From Croceivirga sp. (GTDB lineage Bacteria; Bacteroidota; Bacteroidia; Flavobacteriales; Flavobacteriaceae), in the NCBI GenBank assembly GCA_028284935.1, contig JANQQQ010000016.1, positions 212,730 through 276,729 on the forward strand: DNA of 64,000 nt. Reading direction: 5' to 3'. How positions within the stretch are numbered: position 1 is the first letter of the stretch; each line of letters opens with the position of its first letter. Below, one piece after another: positions 16,905 through 26,043 of this stretch. Below the pieces are notes generated by a model. It was not told where the DNA came from. It saw only the letters and a list, made by a program, of their open reading frames with translations, and searched no databases. The position numbers and the translations under genes were made by a program.

Positions 16905-19900
16905 TTATTGTGCATTAAGTTGCCTATTGATTTCGTCTATGGCCCGATCCAGCTGTGGATTATTCCCATCAAGTCGGTCCTTGAATGTCTCCCGCACCAA
17001 AATATCTGGTTGAACGCCTTCTTTTTCCAGGTTTTTACCATCCAAGGTGTAGCATCCCCATGACGGCAATCTATAAAAGGAACCATCAACCAGACCACTT
17101 CCCGAGGTAAAGACGATCCAGCGGTAGGTTTCAGTCCCGATAAGGGTGCCCAGACCAAGTTCCTTAAAGCCTGCAGAGGTCATTTCGGCATCACTTAGGG
17201 ATTGTTCGTTGATCAGCACTACAATGGGTTTTGCCGCAGGACTAAAGTTAGGTTGCGGAGCTGGTTTTCCCTCACGGTACTTCCATTTTAAGTAGGGTTT
17301 TTGCGATAGAAATTGAAGCACTTCATCATGGACATTACCACCTGTATTGTATCGTAGATCAAGAATCAATCCTTTACTCTCGCTTGCCTCTGATACCATT
17401 TCACGCTTAAAACGCTCCAATTCCCCACCGGTCATATTCTTCATATGAATGTACGCAATGTCTTTGTTGGTCTTTTGATCTACATAGTTCTGGTTGTTAT
17501 CCATCCATTCATCATATAAAAGATTGCGGGTGGTATTGGTGTTCGTGGGATGTAGTTTTATGGAAATAGGTTTGCCATTGCGTGAAAGCGTTATGGATAA
17601 TTCCTTGTCTTTGGAAGGGCGAACAAAATAAGATTCCCTATTTTTTGTTTCATCCACTTTTTCCCCGTCCACGGCAATTAAGCGATCCCCTTTTCTTATG
17701 TTCTTGCCGGTAACGTCCATAGGGCCATCAGTAAGGATACGTTCAACAAGGTATGGGTCGTCATCTGAAAATATAATACCCGTGCTCATCGTGGACGTCT
17801 TATAAAAACCTTTTTCTTCCTTTCCATTGGAATAAAAACCAAAATGTGATGTGTTTAATTCCCCAAGCATGTCATTAAAAAGCAAACGCAATTGCGAGCG
17901 TTTGGTCAGGTAAGGTAGAAATTTGGCGTATCGATCCCTGAGTTTGGCCCAATCCTCTCCGTGAAAACTTTCATCATAAAAATTCTCTTCAAAACCGGCC
18001 CAGGCTTCGTAGAACATCTGCGTGAACTCTTCGGACAAATTTTTCCTGAACGTATGGTTGATATCGATTTTTTCGGTCTTGTTGCTCTTTATATCGAGTG
18101 TATGGATGTTTCCTTTTACCCTTAAATAGTACTTATCCTTAGCGGTTTCAATTTGGTAACCATTGATTTCCTCATCGAAAACAACCTCGGTTTTACTTTC
18201 TTCAAAGGGCTCAAAAGAAGTTTTCCATAATTTCATTTTTCCCTCATCATGATTGCTCAAATAAAACAGAAAAGTGGCCTTGTCCTTTGCATAAGCGATT
18301 GGACCGTATTGTGAGCCAAAAGAGGGACTCACCCTTTTTAGTCGCTCCATTAATCCTTTCTCACGAATACGGATGACCACCTTATCGGCTTTGGTTTCTT
18401 TTTCTTCCTTTTTTTTGTTGTCGTCTTTATCTTTTTTGTCGTCTTCCTTCTCTTTCTCCTCAAAAAGTTTGTTAAACTCATCCATGGAAAAGTCATCTTC
18501 ATATTTGTCCAAGGCCATCCTATAAATATTTGGATTTTGCATTCCATAAGGATAGCTGGGCCGGGTAAGGTTGGAAGCAAAATAGATATACTTGCCATCA
18601 GGGGACCACGAAGGGTTGGATTCATTGACCCCGGTTTTGGTCAAATTGCTGATTTTCTTGTCTGAAAGTCGTATCGTCAATACATCCCGCTCAAAATTTC
18701 GGATGGCGTTATACACTACATGGGTGCCATTTGGCGAAAAATAGGGCTGAGGCGCATAAAGGGCCCAGAATTCATCCTTTACCAGAACCTCGGATTTCCA
18801 GGACTTCAAATCCAACAATCGCAATTCATCACGACCGCTGATGTAGACGGCCTTATCCATTTCCGGATGTAAGGTCAGGTTCACGTTGTTCCTAGCGTCT
18901 TTGGTGATTTGCTTTTCCTTGCCGGTACCGTTGGCCGAATTGGTGAAAAGATTGGTATATCCCTTATCGGTTCTAACATAACATAGGGTCTTGTTGTCCT
19001 TCAACCAAACCACCTCTTTGACGCGTTCTCCAGTTTTGGTATGAATCTGTTTTACAAACTTTCCTTTGGTATCGGATACAAAAAGTTCCCCCCTGGATAC
19101 AAAAGCAAGCTTTTTATTGTCCGGTGAGATGGAAAAATTGGTAATGTTTCCGTTTACCTTAAAATCCTGAAGGTTTCCCAAAGTGTTGTCGCTCCCTAAC
19201 CGAATGACCACTTTGTCAGCCTTATTATTGGCAACATTATATAAGAAAATCTGGTAGTCCTTAGTAAATACAATGGCCTGCCCATTGGCGCTTGCTTGTG
19301 GTCGGCCAATGGAAGTATCAAAAGAAGTCAATTGGGTTTTGCTATTGTTTTTAAAGGTGTAAAGGTTGTATTCTCCATTGGCTTCGTCGGAAACAAAATA
19401 CAGGGTCCCTGATCGGTCAAAAGTCGCCCACATATCCTTACCATTATAGGAGGTATATTCCTTGTAGGCTCCACTGGCCAGATCATAGCTTTTTATATCA
19501 GGATTGTAAGCACCCTTATAGCGTTTTCGGTTGGTAAAGTTTTTGCTTTCCCAGCTCTCATTAAAAAACAGTTCATCATTGGTGGGGTGCTTGGCCAAGT
19601 TATGCACCGTATGGAAATAATGCCCAAAAAGACGTTTGGGAGTACCCCCTTTTCTAGAAATGGTATAGCCAGAATAACGATTTTCCCTATTGGAGGTGAA
19701 ATATAGGGTCTCGGAATCCCATGACCAACTGTCAATCTCATCCGACCGATCATTAAAGGTGAGCTGTTCTATTGGGCCGCCGGACATGGACATGATGTAA
19801 ATGTTACTATTGCCCAGGGCATTTGATGTAAAGGCCAACCATTCGCCGTTTGGAGAGATTCTCGGAAGTATTTCTTCACCTTGCATGGCGGTGATGCGAT

Positions 19901-20069
19901 GGGCCAAGCCACCGGAAGCATTCACCTTCCATAGATCACCATCATAACTAAAGACGATGGTTTTTGCATCTGGGGAAATCGTAGGGTCCAATAAAAAGTG
20001 AGGGTCTTGGGATTGCACTATGACGTAGAAAAACACAAATGCCCATAGCGATAAAAGTCTTTTAAACAT
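16905..20069 (-). CDS. Tricorn-like S41 family protease, exported
   Basis: 1054 residues. Signal peptide (KRLLSLWAFVFFYVIVQSQ), then a TolB/tricorn-type beta-propeller region (repeats such as NGEWLAFTSNALGNSNIYIM), a charged Lys/Glu/Asp linker around 520-560, a helical C1 domain, a PDZ domain (about 780-850), and an S41 catalytic core. The probable nucleophile is Ser959 in NEQSLSDAEMTS, followed by the Asp-Ala-Glu typical of tricorn. The family degrades peptides processively; bacterial exported versions probably process periplasmic or imported peptides. It stands alone and is divergent from the lactonase gene. Confidence 0.93.
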   Translation of the reverse strand: MFKRLLSLWAFVFFYVIVQSQDPHFLLDPTISPDAKTIVFSYDGDLWKVNASGGLAHRITAMQGEEILPRISPNGEWLAFTSNALGNSNIYIMSMSGGPIEQLTFNDRSDEIDSWSWDSETLYFTSNRENRYSGYTISRKGGTPKRLFGHYFHTVHNLAKHPTNDELFFNESWESKNFTNRKRYKGAYNPDIKSYDLASGAYKEYTSYNGKDMWATFDRSGTLYFVSDEANGEYNLYTFKNNSKTQLTSFDTSIGRPQASANGQAIVFTKDYQIFLYNVANNKADKVVIRLGSDNTLGNLQDFKVNGNITNFSISPDNKKLAFVSRGELFVSDTKGKFVKQIHTKTGERVKEVVWLKDNKTLCYVRTDKGYTNLFTNSANGTGKEKQITKDARNNVNLTLHPEMDKAVYISGRDELRLLDLKSWKSEVLVKDEFWALYAPQPYFSPNGTHVVYNAIRNFERDVLTIRLSDKKISNLTKTGVNESNPSWSPDGKYIYFASNLTRPSYPYGMQNPNIYRMALDKYEDDFSMDEFNKLFEEKEKEDDKKDKDDNKKKEEKETKADKVVIRIREKGLMERLKRVSPSFGSQYGPIAYAKDKATFLFYLSNHDEGKMKLWKTSFEPFEESKTEVVFDEEINGYQIETAKDKYYLRVKGNIHTLDIKSNKTEKIDINHTFRKNLSEEFTQMFYEAWAGFEENFYDESFHGEDWAKLRDRYAKFLPYLTKRSQLRLLFNDMLGELNTSHFGFYSNGKEEKGFYKTSTMSTGIIFSDDDPYLVERILTDGPMDVTGKNIRKGDRLIAVDGEKVDETKNRESYFVRPSKDKELSITLSRNGKPISIKLHPTNTNTTRNLLYDEWMDNNQNYVDQKTNKDIAYIHMKNMTGGELERFKREMVSEASESKGLILDLRYNTGGNVHDEVLQFLSQKPYLKWKYREGKPAPQPNFSPAAKPIVVLINEQSLSDAEMTSAGFKELGLGTLIGTETYRWIVFTSGSGLVDGSFYRLPSWGCYTLDGKNLEKEGVQPDILVRETFKDRLDGNNPQLDRAIDEINRQLNAQ

Positions 20070-20080
20070 GATGTCGTTTT

Positions 20081-20107
20081 TTGAATTTGATGAAGGTACT
20101 AAATTTA
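20081..20107 (+). promoter_or_regulatory. Candidate promoter for the lactonase gene
   Basis: TTG at 20081-20083, a 16-base spacer, and TAAATTTA at 20100-20107 (one base off TAnnTTTG), 42 bases before the ATG at 20150. Confidence 0.35.
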
Positions 20108-20149
20108 TATGTTGCCATTTTCAAGTACATTTATTTCTTTTATTCCACT

Positions 20150-21244
20150 ATGAAGCATCACTATTTTTTGTTTTTAAGCCTGGTTTTTTTCATGGGTTGT
20201 TCTGAGGATTCGAAACCCAAAAAACCCCTTATCCTTTATGTGGGTACTTATACCGATGGTACCAGCGAGGGAATTTATACCCTAAGGTTCAATCCAAAAA
20301 CAGGGGCATTGGACTCGCTTCAATTAAAAGCCAAACTACCCAATCCTTCTTTTCTGGCACGTTCCAATAATGGAAACTTTCTCTATGCCGTCCAGGAAAC
20401 GGCCGATTTTGATAGTCTGGGTGGGGGGGTCACTGCCTTTTCCATTAAGGATGGCTTGTTGGAGGAAATCAACAGCAAAGGTTCTGGAGGGGCACATCCA
20501 TGTCATATTACATTGTCCCAGAATGGACAAGTGGCCGTATCCAATTATACGGGAGGTAACGTAGGGGTTTTTGATATTGAAGATGATGGAAGCCTTGGTG
20601 ACCAACAAATACTGGACCACAATCCAATGGATACCACAGGTATGGCCCATGCGCATAAGGCCCATTTTACCGAAAAAGGCCTTTTTGTTGCCGATTTGGG
20701 GCTGGATGCCCTAAAGCGTTATACAAAACAACCCCATGGTTGGATTCCGGCAGAACAAACAGATCTAAAGCTCCCTGATGGGGCGGGTCCTAGACATTTT
20801 ACTTTTAATACCGATAGGTCTTTTTTATATGTGATCAATGAACTCAACGCTACGATTACCGTTTTTAAAAGGGATGGGGAAGGAAGCTATCACCCTATTC
20901 AAACCGAGAGCACCGTGGCGACGGATTGGACCGGGCAAAAGGCCTGTGCCGACATTCACTTGTCGCCGGATGGAACGTTTTTATATGGCTCCAATCGCGG
21001 TGAAAATACCTTGGTCATTTTTTCTGTGGACCAAGCTTCCGGTAAAATCAATTTGGTTGGTAGGGAATCGGTACAGGGGGACTGGCCCCGAAATTTTGTG
21101 CTGACCCCAGATGGTAACTTCATTCTTGTGGCCAATCAACGCAGCAATAACATTACCGTTTTCCGAAGGAATATCGAAACCGGGACCTTGGAATATACCG
21201 GTCAGTTTGAAGTTGGGGCTCCTGTTTGTTTGGTGTTTGATTAA
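20150..21244 (+). CDS. Lactonase family (Pgl-type seven-bladed propeller) lipoprotein
   Basis: 364 residues from the ATG at 20150; the frame is open upstream, but the lipoprotein signal MKHHYFLFLSLVFFMGC starts here. The mature sequence matches the 6-phosphogluconolactonase (YbhE/Pgl) beta-propeller family: LYVGTYTDGTSEGIYTL, GGAHPCHITLSQNG, the MAHAHKAHFTEKGLF motif, and ADIHLSPDGTFLYGSNRG. As a lipoprotein it cannot act on cytosolic 6-phosphogluconolactone, so it probably opens an extracytoplasmic sugar lactone, perhaps the product of a sugar dehydrogenase such as the one at 14603-15772. Confidence 0.9.
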   Translation: MKHHYFLFLSLVFFMGCSEDSKPKKPLILYVGTYTDGTSEGIYTLRFNPKTGALDSLQLKAKLPNPSFLARSNNGNFLYAVQETADFDSLGGGVTAFSIKDGLLEEINSKGSGGAHPCHITLSQNGQVAVSNYTGGNVGVFDIEDDGSLGDQQILDHNPMDTTGMAHAHKAHFTEKGLFVADLGLDALKRYTKQPHGWIPAEQTDLKLPDGAGPRHFTFNTDRSFLYVINELNATITVFKRDGEGSYHPIQTESTVATDWTGQKACADIHLSPDGTFLYGSNRGENTLVIFSVDQASGKINLVGRESVQGDWPRNFVLTPDGNFILVANQRSNNITVFRRNIETGTLEYTGQFEVGAPVCLVFD

Positions 21245-21627
21245 CCGAAAAACAACTCATGTAAATACCTGCCCGGAGCAAGGGTAAAGCCACCGGCAAT
21301 GCCTATGGCTCCAATGTAGAGGAGAATCATTTTTCGTTGATGGGCCCTAATATTCCCTTTTCGGATAGCAGTATAGGCCGTCGGAACGGTCCAAATAGTT
21401 AAAAAACTGAACAAATGGATCCATCCAAAATGATCTAAAAATCGGCCTCCTACATCGGCAGGCATAAATAGGGTTACACTGGCTGTAAAGAGCATCAATA
21501 CCATGTATATTTTACCCAAGCTCTTGTGAACTGCGGTTCCCTTTTTGCCCAATAATCCGTACGCCCCCAAAAAGATACAAGGGACCACGGTAAAGAGATG
21601 GATGTACATTAAAGAATCATAATCCAT
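21241..21627 (-). CDS. DUF2306-type four-helix membrane protein
   Basis: 128 residues with four hydrophobic helices. Conserved His-rich pattern: YIHLFTVVPCIFLGAY, KGTAVHKSLGKIYM, FGWIHLFSFLTIWTVP, and NIRAHQRKMILLYIG. I recognise this as DUF2306, a family of uncharacterised membrane proteins with heme-ligand-like histidines. The stop codon overlaps the end of the convergent lactonase gene. It is 12 bases downstream of the NTF2-like gene, so likely in the same transcript. Confidence 0.82.
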   Translation of the reverse strand: MDYDSLMYIHLFTVVPCIFLGAYGLLGKKGTAVHKSLGKIYMVLMLFTASVTLFMPADVGGRFLDHFGWIHLFSFLTIWTVPTAYTAIRKGNIRAHQRKMILLYIGAIGIAGGFTLAPGRYLHELFFG

Positions 21628-21639
21628 AGGGGGTATACT

Positions 21640-22077
21640 TTATTTGATCTTGGCCGAGGTATCCGCGATGACCTTCCATTCCCCATTGATCTTTTTGACC
21701 ACGAGCATAAAAATCCCGTTGGTATCGCCAACACTTCGTTTTAAGAAATATTCTCCCATAACATAGTACGACCCTTCTGAAATAGGGGTAATCTCATGGA
21801 ATTTAAAGTCCAACGTCCCAAAATGATCTTTTGAAGGATAGCTTTTTTTGTAGCGATCTAAGGTGGCCTGCCAGCCTTTGATGACCCCTCCGCTTCCATA
21901 AAAAGCCAACGAGTCCGATCGCCAATAGCCTTGCATAAAGGCTTCAATATCATACTTGTTCCATGCGCTTTGTTGGGCCATTAGCATTTCCTTTATGGCC
22001 TTTTTGTCATCATTGGGAGAATTCTGTGCGAAGGCCAAGGCGGAGCAAAGGAATACGAGCAAAACTACTTTTTTCAT
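21640..22077 (-). CDS. Exported NTF2/SnoaL-like (DUF4440-type) protein
   Basis: 145 residues; the signal peptide KKVVLLVFLCSALAFAQ implies export. The mature domain has the DUF4440/SnoaL pattern: KEMLMAQQSAWNKYDIEAFMQGYWRSDSLAFYGSGG, GWQATLDRYKKSYP, and a final strand GIFMLVVKKINGEWKVIADTS. Function is unknown in most members; a small-molecule binding or enzymatic cone is likely. It lies between the zinc-ribbon gene and the DUF2306 gene with 12-base gaps. Confidence 0.83.
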   Translation of the reverse strand: MKKVVLLVFLCSALAFAQNSPNDDKKAIKEMLMAQQSAWNKYDIEAFMQGYWRSDSLAFYGSGGVIKGWQATLDRYKKSYPSKDHFGTLDFKFHEITPISEGSYYVMGEYFLKRSVGDTNGIFMLVVKKINGEWKVIADTSAKIK

Positions 22078-22089
22078 AGGAGCGGTTGG

Positions 22090-23178
22090 TTACTGATTAA
22101 AATAGGCAATAAGTGCGATGACCAAAATACCCAAGAGCACGGCAAAGAATATCTTCCAAAAGCTATAGGGTCGCGAACCTGAAATTTGGCCATTCTCCCC
22201 ATTCACAAAGAAATTGTATTCTTTCCCGTTGTATCTATAGGCACTAATGTATACCGGTAAAAGGATATGTTTGAACGTTTCTTCGGATAATTTCATTTTC
22301 ATGTGGGAGATACGTTGTGTATCGCCACCAATGTCTTGCCGGCACCAGCGGCGTGCAATTTGTTCGGCTTCCCCTTTTGCTGCCAAATGGCCTTGCTTTA
22401 AGGGAATGGTATACTTTTCCGTAACAAAGCCACGCAAAAAACTGGAGTTGAAGGGCTGTAATAATTTCAAATTCCATCGGGCTATTTTTGAGGGAACCCG
22501 TCCCTTGCGTTGGTTGGACGCTTCCACTAGGGTATCGTCCACAAATCCGGAAACCTGACCGGAGGCCGGATACCAACGTGTTTTTCGCACGCGTTGCTGC
22601 ACCATTTTTCCCTTTGCATTTCGCACTCGTTTGGTTTCATAATAATACTCGCCGCGTTGACCGGAATACACCGCCTGCAACTGGGCATCAAAGGTCCAGT
22701 AGGGGAGATACAGCCCTTTGGTGAATTGCGGGTCCAGAGCTGCCTTTTTTAAATTATTGGGAGCAAACCATAGGCGTTTTACCCAACGTTGAAAGATGTG
22801 ATATGACTTTTTCTGATCAATCTGGAAGGGAAGTACGGCTCCGGGTAAAATCCAATCCTCTTGGTATTGATCCTCCAAAACTAGAGGCGTACTACAATAC
22901 ACACAATGAAGCGATTTATAGGTTTCTTCTACATGTTGGACAGCACCACAGTTTCTGCAGGTAATCATGCTAAGGCCTTCACTATGTCTTAGTGCCCCCA
23001 TCTCTTGGAGGTAGGGATAGAGCTCCAACTCTTGAAAACCATGCTCATCCGTTTCAATAGTTTCCTGATTCCCACAATAATCACAGGTAACATGCCTTGT
23101 GCCGGGGAGATACCGCATTTCTGCCCCGCAATTGCTGCAGGGCTTTTTGAGTTCGGTATTTTTAATGGGACTGTCCAA
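22090..23178 (-). CDS. Zinc-ribbon membrane protein, YdjG-like partner of SPFH protein
   Basis: 362 residues. Two N-terminal zinc ribbons with CxxC pairs (CSNCG...CDYCG at about 14-37 and CRNCG...CVYCS at about 74-95), a ~220-residue middle domain, and one C-terminal membrane helix (FFAVLLGILVIALIAYF), giving a tail-anchored cytosolic protein. It starts with TTG at 23176-23178: no other in-frame start exists before the first cysteine and a stop lies just upstream. It is 81 bases downstream of the SPFH gene. In Bacillus subtilis the ydjFGHI operon links a zinc-ribbon protein with an SPFH protein and a PspA; this pair looks like a reduced version, with no PspA beside it. Confidence 0.8.
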   Translation of the reverse strand: MDSPIKNTELKKPCSNCGAEMRYLPGTRHVTCDYCGNQETIETDEHGFQELELYPYLQEMGALRHSEGLSMITCRNCGAVQHVEETYKSLHCVYCSTPLVLEDQYQEDWILPGAVLPFQIDQKKSYHIFQRWVKRLWFAPNNLKKAALDPQFTKGLYLPYWTFDAQLQAVYSGQRGEYYYETKRVRNAKGKMVQQRVRKTRWYPASGQVSGFVDDTLVEASNQRKGRVPSKIARWNLKLLQPFNSSFLRGFVTEKYTIPLKQGHLAAKGEAEQIARRWCRQDIGGDTQRISHMKMKLSEETFKHILLPVYISAYRYNGKEYNFFVNGENGQISGSRPYSFWKIFFAVLLGILVIALIAYFNQ

Positions 23179-23191
23179 ATTGGGAAAATGG

Positions 23192-23253
23192 TGTCATTTC
23201 GAACGAATGTGAGAAATCTAGATTTCTCAGTCGCAAGCTTCTTCGAAATGACA
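23192..23253. repeat. Two-tier palindromic REP pair
   Basis: Outer arms TGTCATTTCGAA (23192-23203) and TTCGAAATGACA (23242-23253) are perfect inverse complements. Nested inside is the perfect 18-nt palindrome GAGAAATCTAGATTTCTC (23211-23228). It fills the gap between the SPFH and zinc-ribbon genes. The GTCATTTCGA...GAGAAATC pattern recurs at 36439-36521 and 37265-37347. Confidence 0.85.
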
Positions 23254-23259
23254 ATTTAA

Positions 23260-24399
23260 TTATGCACCCGGCAATGGTGGTGGCGTATTGCCCCCCAAGA
23301 ACGATTTTAGCTCTTCCACATCTTGAAGCGCCGCCCAATTGGCCATGCCCTGCTTCCAAACCAGGCTTTCCCTATTGATGGTCCTGCCTGCAAACAAGGC
23401 GCGTAATTGATCTAGGGTAACCGGGCCTTGTTGTGCCCCGTTGACCGCATAGTAGTACATCACTTGGGTGGGCATCGGTGGCGGAACGGCTGCTCCGGTC
23501 GCCTGAGGGAAACCGGTCTGTTGTTGCCCCATGGCACCCCCCATCATATTGCCCATTTGTTGTGCAAGTACAAAGCCCATGCCCATGCCCATCCCAGCTC
23601 CGGCCGTGCCCCCTTCATTTTTGGCGGCAGCTTCCATGGCCTTGGCCGCTTTGAATTGGGCCAGTTTCTGCATATCCAGCTTGTCCAGCCGGCTGTATTC
23701 GAAGATTTCCTTTTTGAGGTCTTCGGGCATGGATACATTTTCAATAAAGAATTTCTCCAATGAAATCCCTACCGATTCAAATTCAGGTGCCATGACCTCC
23801 CTACAGGTATCCGAGAGTTCCGTAGTATTGGCTGCATAGAGTTCAATGGGCAAATTGGCCTCCCCCACGGTATCCGTAAAACGGGTGGCGATTAAACTTT
23901 TAAGGTGTTCATTGATTTCATAATTGGTGAAATTATTGTCCGTGCCCACAATATCAATAATGAACTTACCGGCATCGGAAATTCGGAAGGCATAGGTGCC
24001 GAACGCCCGGATTTCCACCAAGCCGAATCGCTCGTCACTGAGGGTAACCGGATTTTTGGTGCCCCATTTTTCATCGGTGAATAAATGGGTGTTCACAAAA
24101 TACACTTCGGCTTTAAAAGGGGAATTAAAACCGTATTTCCATCCCTTTAAGGTGGCCAGGATGGGAAGGTTTTTGGTAGTGAGCTCATAGGTGCCGGGTG
24201 AAAAGACATCGGCCAGTTGTCCTTCATTCACAAATACCGCGGTTTGCCCTTCGCGAACGATGAGTTTTGCTCCATTTTTTATTTCATTTTGATACCGCTC
24301 AAATCGGTGTGCAATGGTATCGTCCGTATAGTCCAGCCATTCGACGATATCAATAAACTCATTGCTGAGCTTTTCCTTTATTTTCCCAAAAATATCCAT
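23260..24399 (-). CDS. SPFH/Band 7 domain protein with C-terminal GYF_2-type domain (YdjI-like)
   Basis: 379 residues from the ATG at 24397-24399; an ATG 13 codons upstream lacks the family start MDIFGKIKEKLSNEFIDI. The SPFH domain spans about 30-260 (AVFVNEGQLADVFSPGTYEL, the family once labelled virion core protein). A Gly/Met/Gln-rich linker (GAGMGMGMGFVLAQQMGNMM) follows, then a ~55-residue GYF_2-like domain (VMYYYAVNGAQQGPVTLDQL...ESLVWKQGMANW). No membrane helix, so recruitment probably needs the tail-anchored zinc-ribbon protein encoded next. Likely role: a membrane-associated ring or scaffold in envelope stress. Confidence 0.87.
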   Translation of the reverse strand: MDIFGKIKEKLSNEFIDIVEWLDYTDDTIAHRFERYQNEIKNGAKLIVREGQTAVFVNEGQLADVFSPGTYELTTKNLPILATLKGWKYGFNSPFKAEVYFVNTHLFTDEKWGTKNPVTLSDERFGLVEIRAFGTYAFRISDAGKFIIDIVGTDNNFTNYEINEHLKSLIATRFTDTVGEANLPIELYAANTTELSDTCREVMAPEFESVGISLEKFFIENVSMPEDLKKEIFEYSRLDKLDMQKLAQFKAAKAMEAAAKNEGGTAGAGMGMGMGFVLAQQMGNMMGGAMGQQQTGFPQATGAAVPPPMPTQVMYYYAVNGAQQGPVTLDQLRALFAGRTINRESLVWKQGMANWAALQDVEELKSFLGGNTPPPLPGA

Positions 24400-24555
24400 G
24401 TGTTTAGTGTTTTCGTATTCGACTTCTAAAGCTAACAAAAAATGGAACCTTTGCAGTATTTATTTTGCCCTGGTTTCAAAGGGATAGCCCGTAATCCATT
24501 AGTGCAAAATGATAGGGTTTTGTTACATTGCTGCTCAATCCAATACTTTTTAAAC

Positions 24556-25680
24556 ATGAAAAGCTATCCGTTTTATGTCCTACCTCTTCTTTTCCTTCTA
24601 GCTGTTGGATGCGTTATTTCCGTGGATAAGGACAAAAAGAAGATTGCTCAAGAAACAGAAAAGGGTTCCACTATGGAGAAAATAGCCTTGACTTTGGAAC
24701 AGGCTAATGTGTTGGCCACCCTGCCTTTGGAATGTGTGGAGAAAGAATATCCCAATAAGCTGGGCCATGTTTTGGGCAGCGGTGAGGATTTAGCAGCACC
24801 TAAAACATTACACCCTGCTTTTTATGGCTGTTTTGACTGGCATTCAGCGGTTCATGGACATTGGTCCATGGTGAAACTATTAAAGCTATATCCTCAATTG
24901 GAAGAGGCGGATAGCATCAAACACATTTTAAAGAGCAACCTTTCCAAAGAAAACATCGTTCAAGAAGTCACCTATTTTGATGGAGAGCACAATAAGAATT
25001 ACGAACGCACTTATGGTTGGGGTTGGCTGTTGAAGCTTGCTGAGGAAATCCATACGTGGGAGGACCCATTGGCAAGGGAATTGGAGGAAAACCTAAAACC
25101 GTTGTCCGATTTGATTGCCCAAAAATTGGTGGATTATCTGCCCAAATTGCAATATCCGGTGCGTGTTGGGACCCATACCAATACCGCCTTTGGACTCTCT
25201 TTTGCTTGGGATTATGCCGAAACTTTGAATAGTGAAGCATTGATGGATGCCATTAAGGACAGGGCCTCTTTTTTTTATAAAGATGATATGGGATGCCCCC
25301 TGACTTGGGAACCCAGTGGTGCTGATTTTCTTTCTCCCTGTTTTGAGGAAGTGGATCTCATGCGAAGAATCCTTACTAAGGACGATTTTTTTAGCTGGAT
25401 GGACCAATTCCTTCCCGAGCTAAAAGACACCAACTTTACGGTTGATGTGGCCCTTGTCGGGGACCGCGAGGATGGACAATTGGTGCATTTGGATGGACTC
25501 AACTTTAGTCGGGCATGGGTGCTCTTCGGATTGGCGAAACAATATCCAGACGAATACGGTCATTTGGTTGCCTTGGCTCATGAACATGTGGCGTATTCCT
25601 TTCCCAATCTGATGGGGGACAGCTATGAAGGCGGCCATTGGTTGGGGTCTTTTGCCATTTATGCTTTGAGTGTGCAATAA
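24556..25680 (+). CDS. DUF2891 family lipoprotein
   Basis: 374 residues from the ATG at 24556, where a lipoprotein signal begins (MKSYPFYVLPLLFLLAVGC). The mature part matches my memory of DUF2891: LHPAFYGCFDWHSAVHGHWS, HTNTAFGLSFAWDYAE, CPLTWEPSGADFLSPCFEEVDLMRR, and VHLDGLNFSRAWVLFGLA. It is an alpha/alpha-barrel-like protein with many conserved Trp, His and Glu residues, resembling carbohydrate-active folds; the reaction is unknown. It is a single gene, divergent from the SPFH gene, followed by a repeat-filled spacer. Confidence 0.87.
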   Translation: MKSYPFYVLPLLFLLAVGCVISVDKDKKKIAQETEKGSTMEKIALTLEQANVLATLPLECVEKEYPNKLGHVLGSGEDLAAPKTLHPAFYGCFDWHSAVHGHWSMVKLLKLYPQLEEADSIKHILKSNLSKENIVQEVTYFDGEHNKNYERTYGWGWLLKLAEEIHTWEDPLARELEENLKPLSDLIAQKLVDYLPKLQYPVRVGTHTNTAFGLSFAWDYAETLNSEALMDAIKDRASFFYKDDMGCPLTWEPSGADFLSPCFEEVDLMRRILTKDDFFSWMDQFLPELKDTNFTVDVALVGDREDGQLVHLDGLNFSRAWVLFGLAKQYPDEYGHLVALAHEHVAYSFPNLMGDSYEGGHWLGSFAIYALSVQ

Positions 25681-25955
25681 TGTAAACACCATTCAGGTCA
25701 TCGTCACCCTGAATTTATTTCAAGGTCTCACTTAGTTTATTCCGGAAGAATCATTGCTAATGGGGTGCTGAAACAAATTCATTCTGAGCTTTTCAAAAGC
25801 GGGTGATATCCTATGTGAAATAAAAGTTTTCCTTCTCCGCAGAATAGGCTCGAAATTTCGTAAAGAATTTTCGAAGTCTTGGAGAAAATTTAGAAAGTGA
25901 GAGCGGTTTTTGCCCTTAGGCAAAAAATTCCTCTGGAGAAGGTGTCCTTTCTTTG

Positions 25956-25987
25956 GTTCGTTTCTTTAGACAAGTAAAGAAATGAAC
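25956..25987. repeat. GACAAG-loop hairpin, copy A
   Basis: GTTCGTTTCTTTA and TAAAGAAATGAAC form a 13-bp stem with one G-T pair around loop GACAAG. Related hairpins lie at 33601-33634 and 36868-36899. Confidence 0.85.
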
Positions 25988-26013
25988 ATAGAAAAGAGAC
26001 TGATTAAATACTT

Positions 26014-26043
26014 GTCCTATTTTGCATCGCCCAAAGGAGGACC
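26014..26043. repeat. GTCC hairpin, degenerate copy
   Basis: A degenerate version of the perfect hairpin at 36532-36560 (GTCCTnTTTTG, loop CATCGCC, CAAAnnAGGAC). The loop sequence is preserved while the stem carries one mismatch and a wobble pair. Confidence 0.65.

Noticed and set aside
24442..24555. N-terminal extension of the DUF2891 gene
   Set aside because: The lipoprotein signal begins at the ATG at 24556, so the extension would bury it. The same reasoning was used at 20081, 38983, 14754 and 61802.
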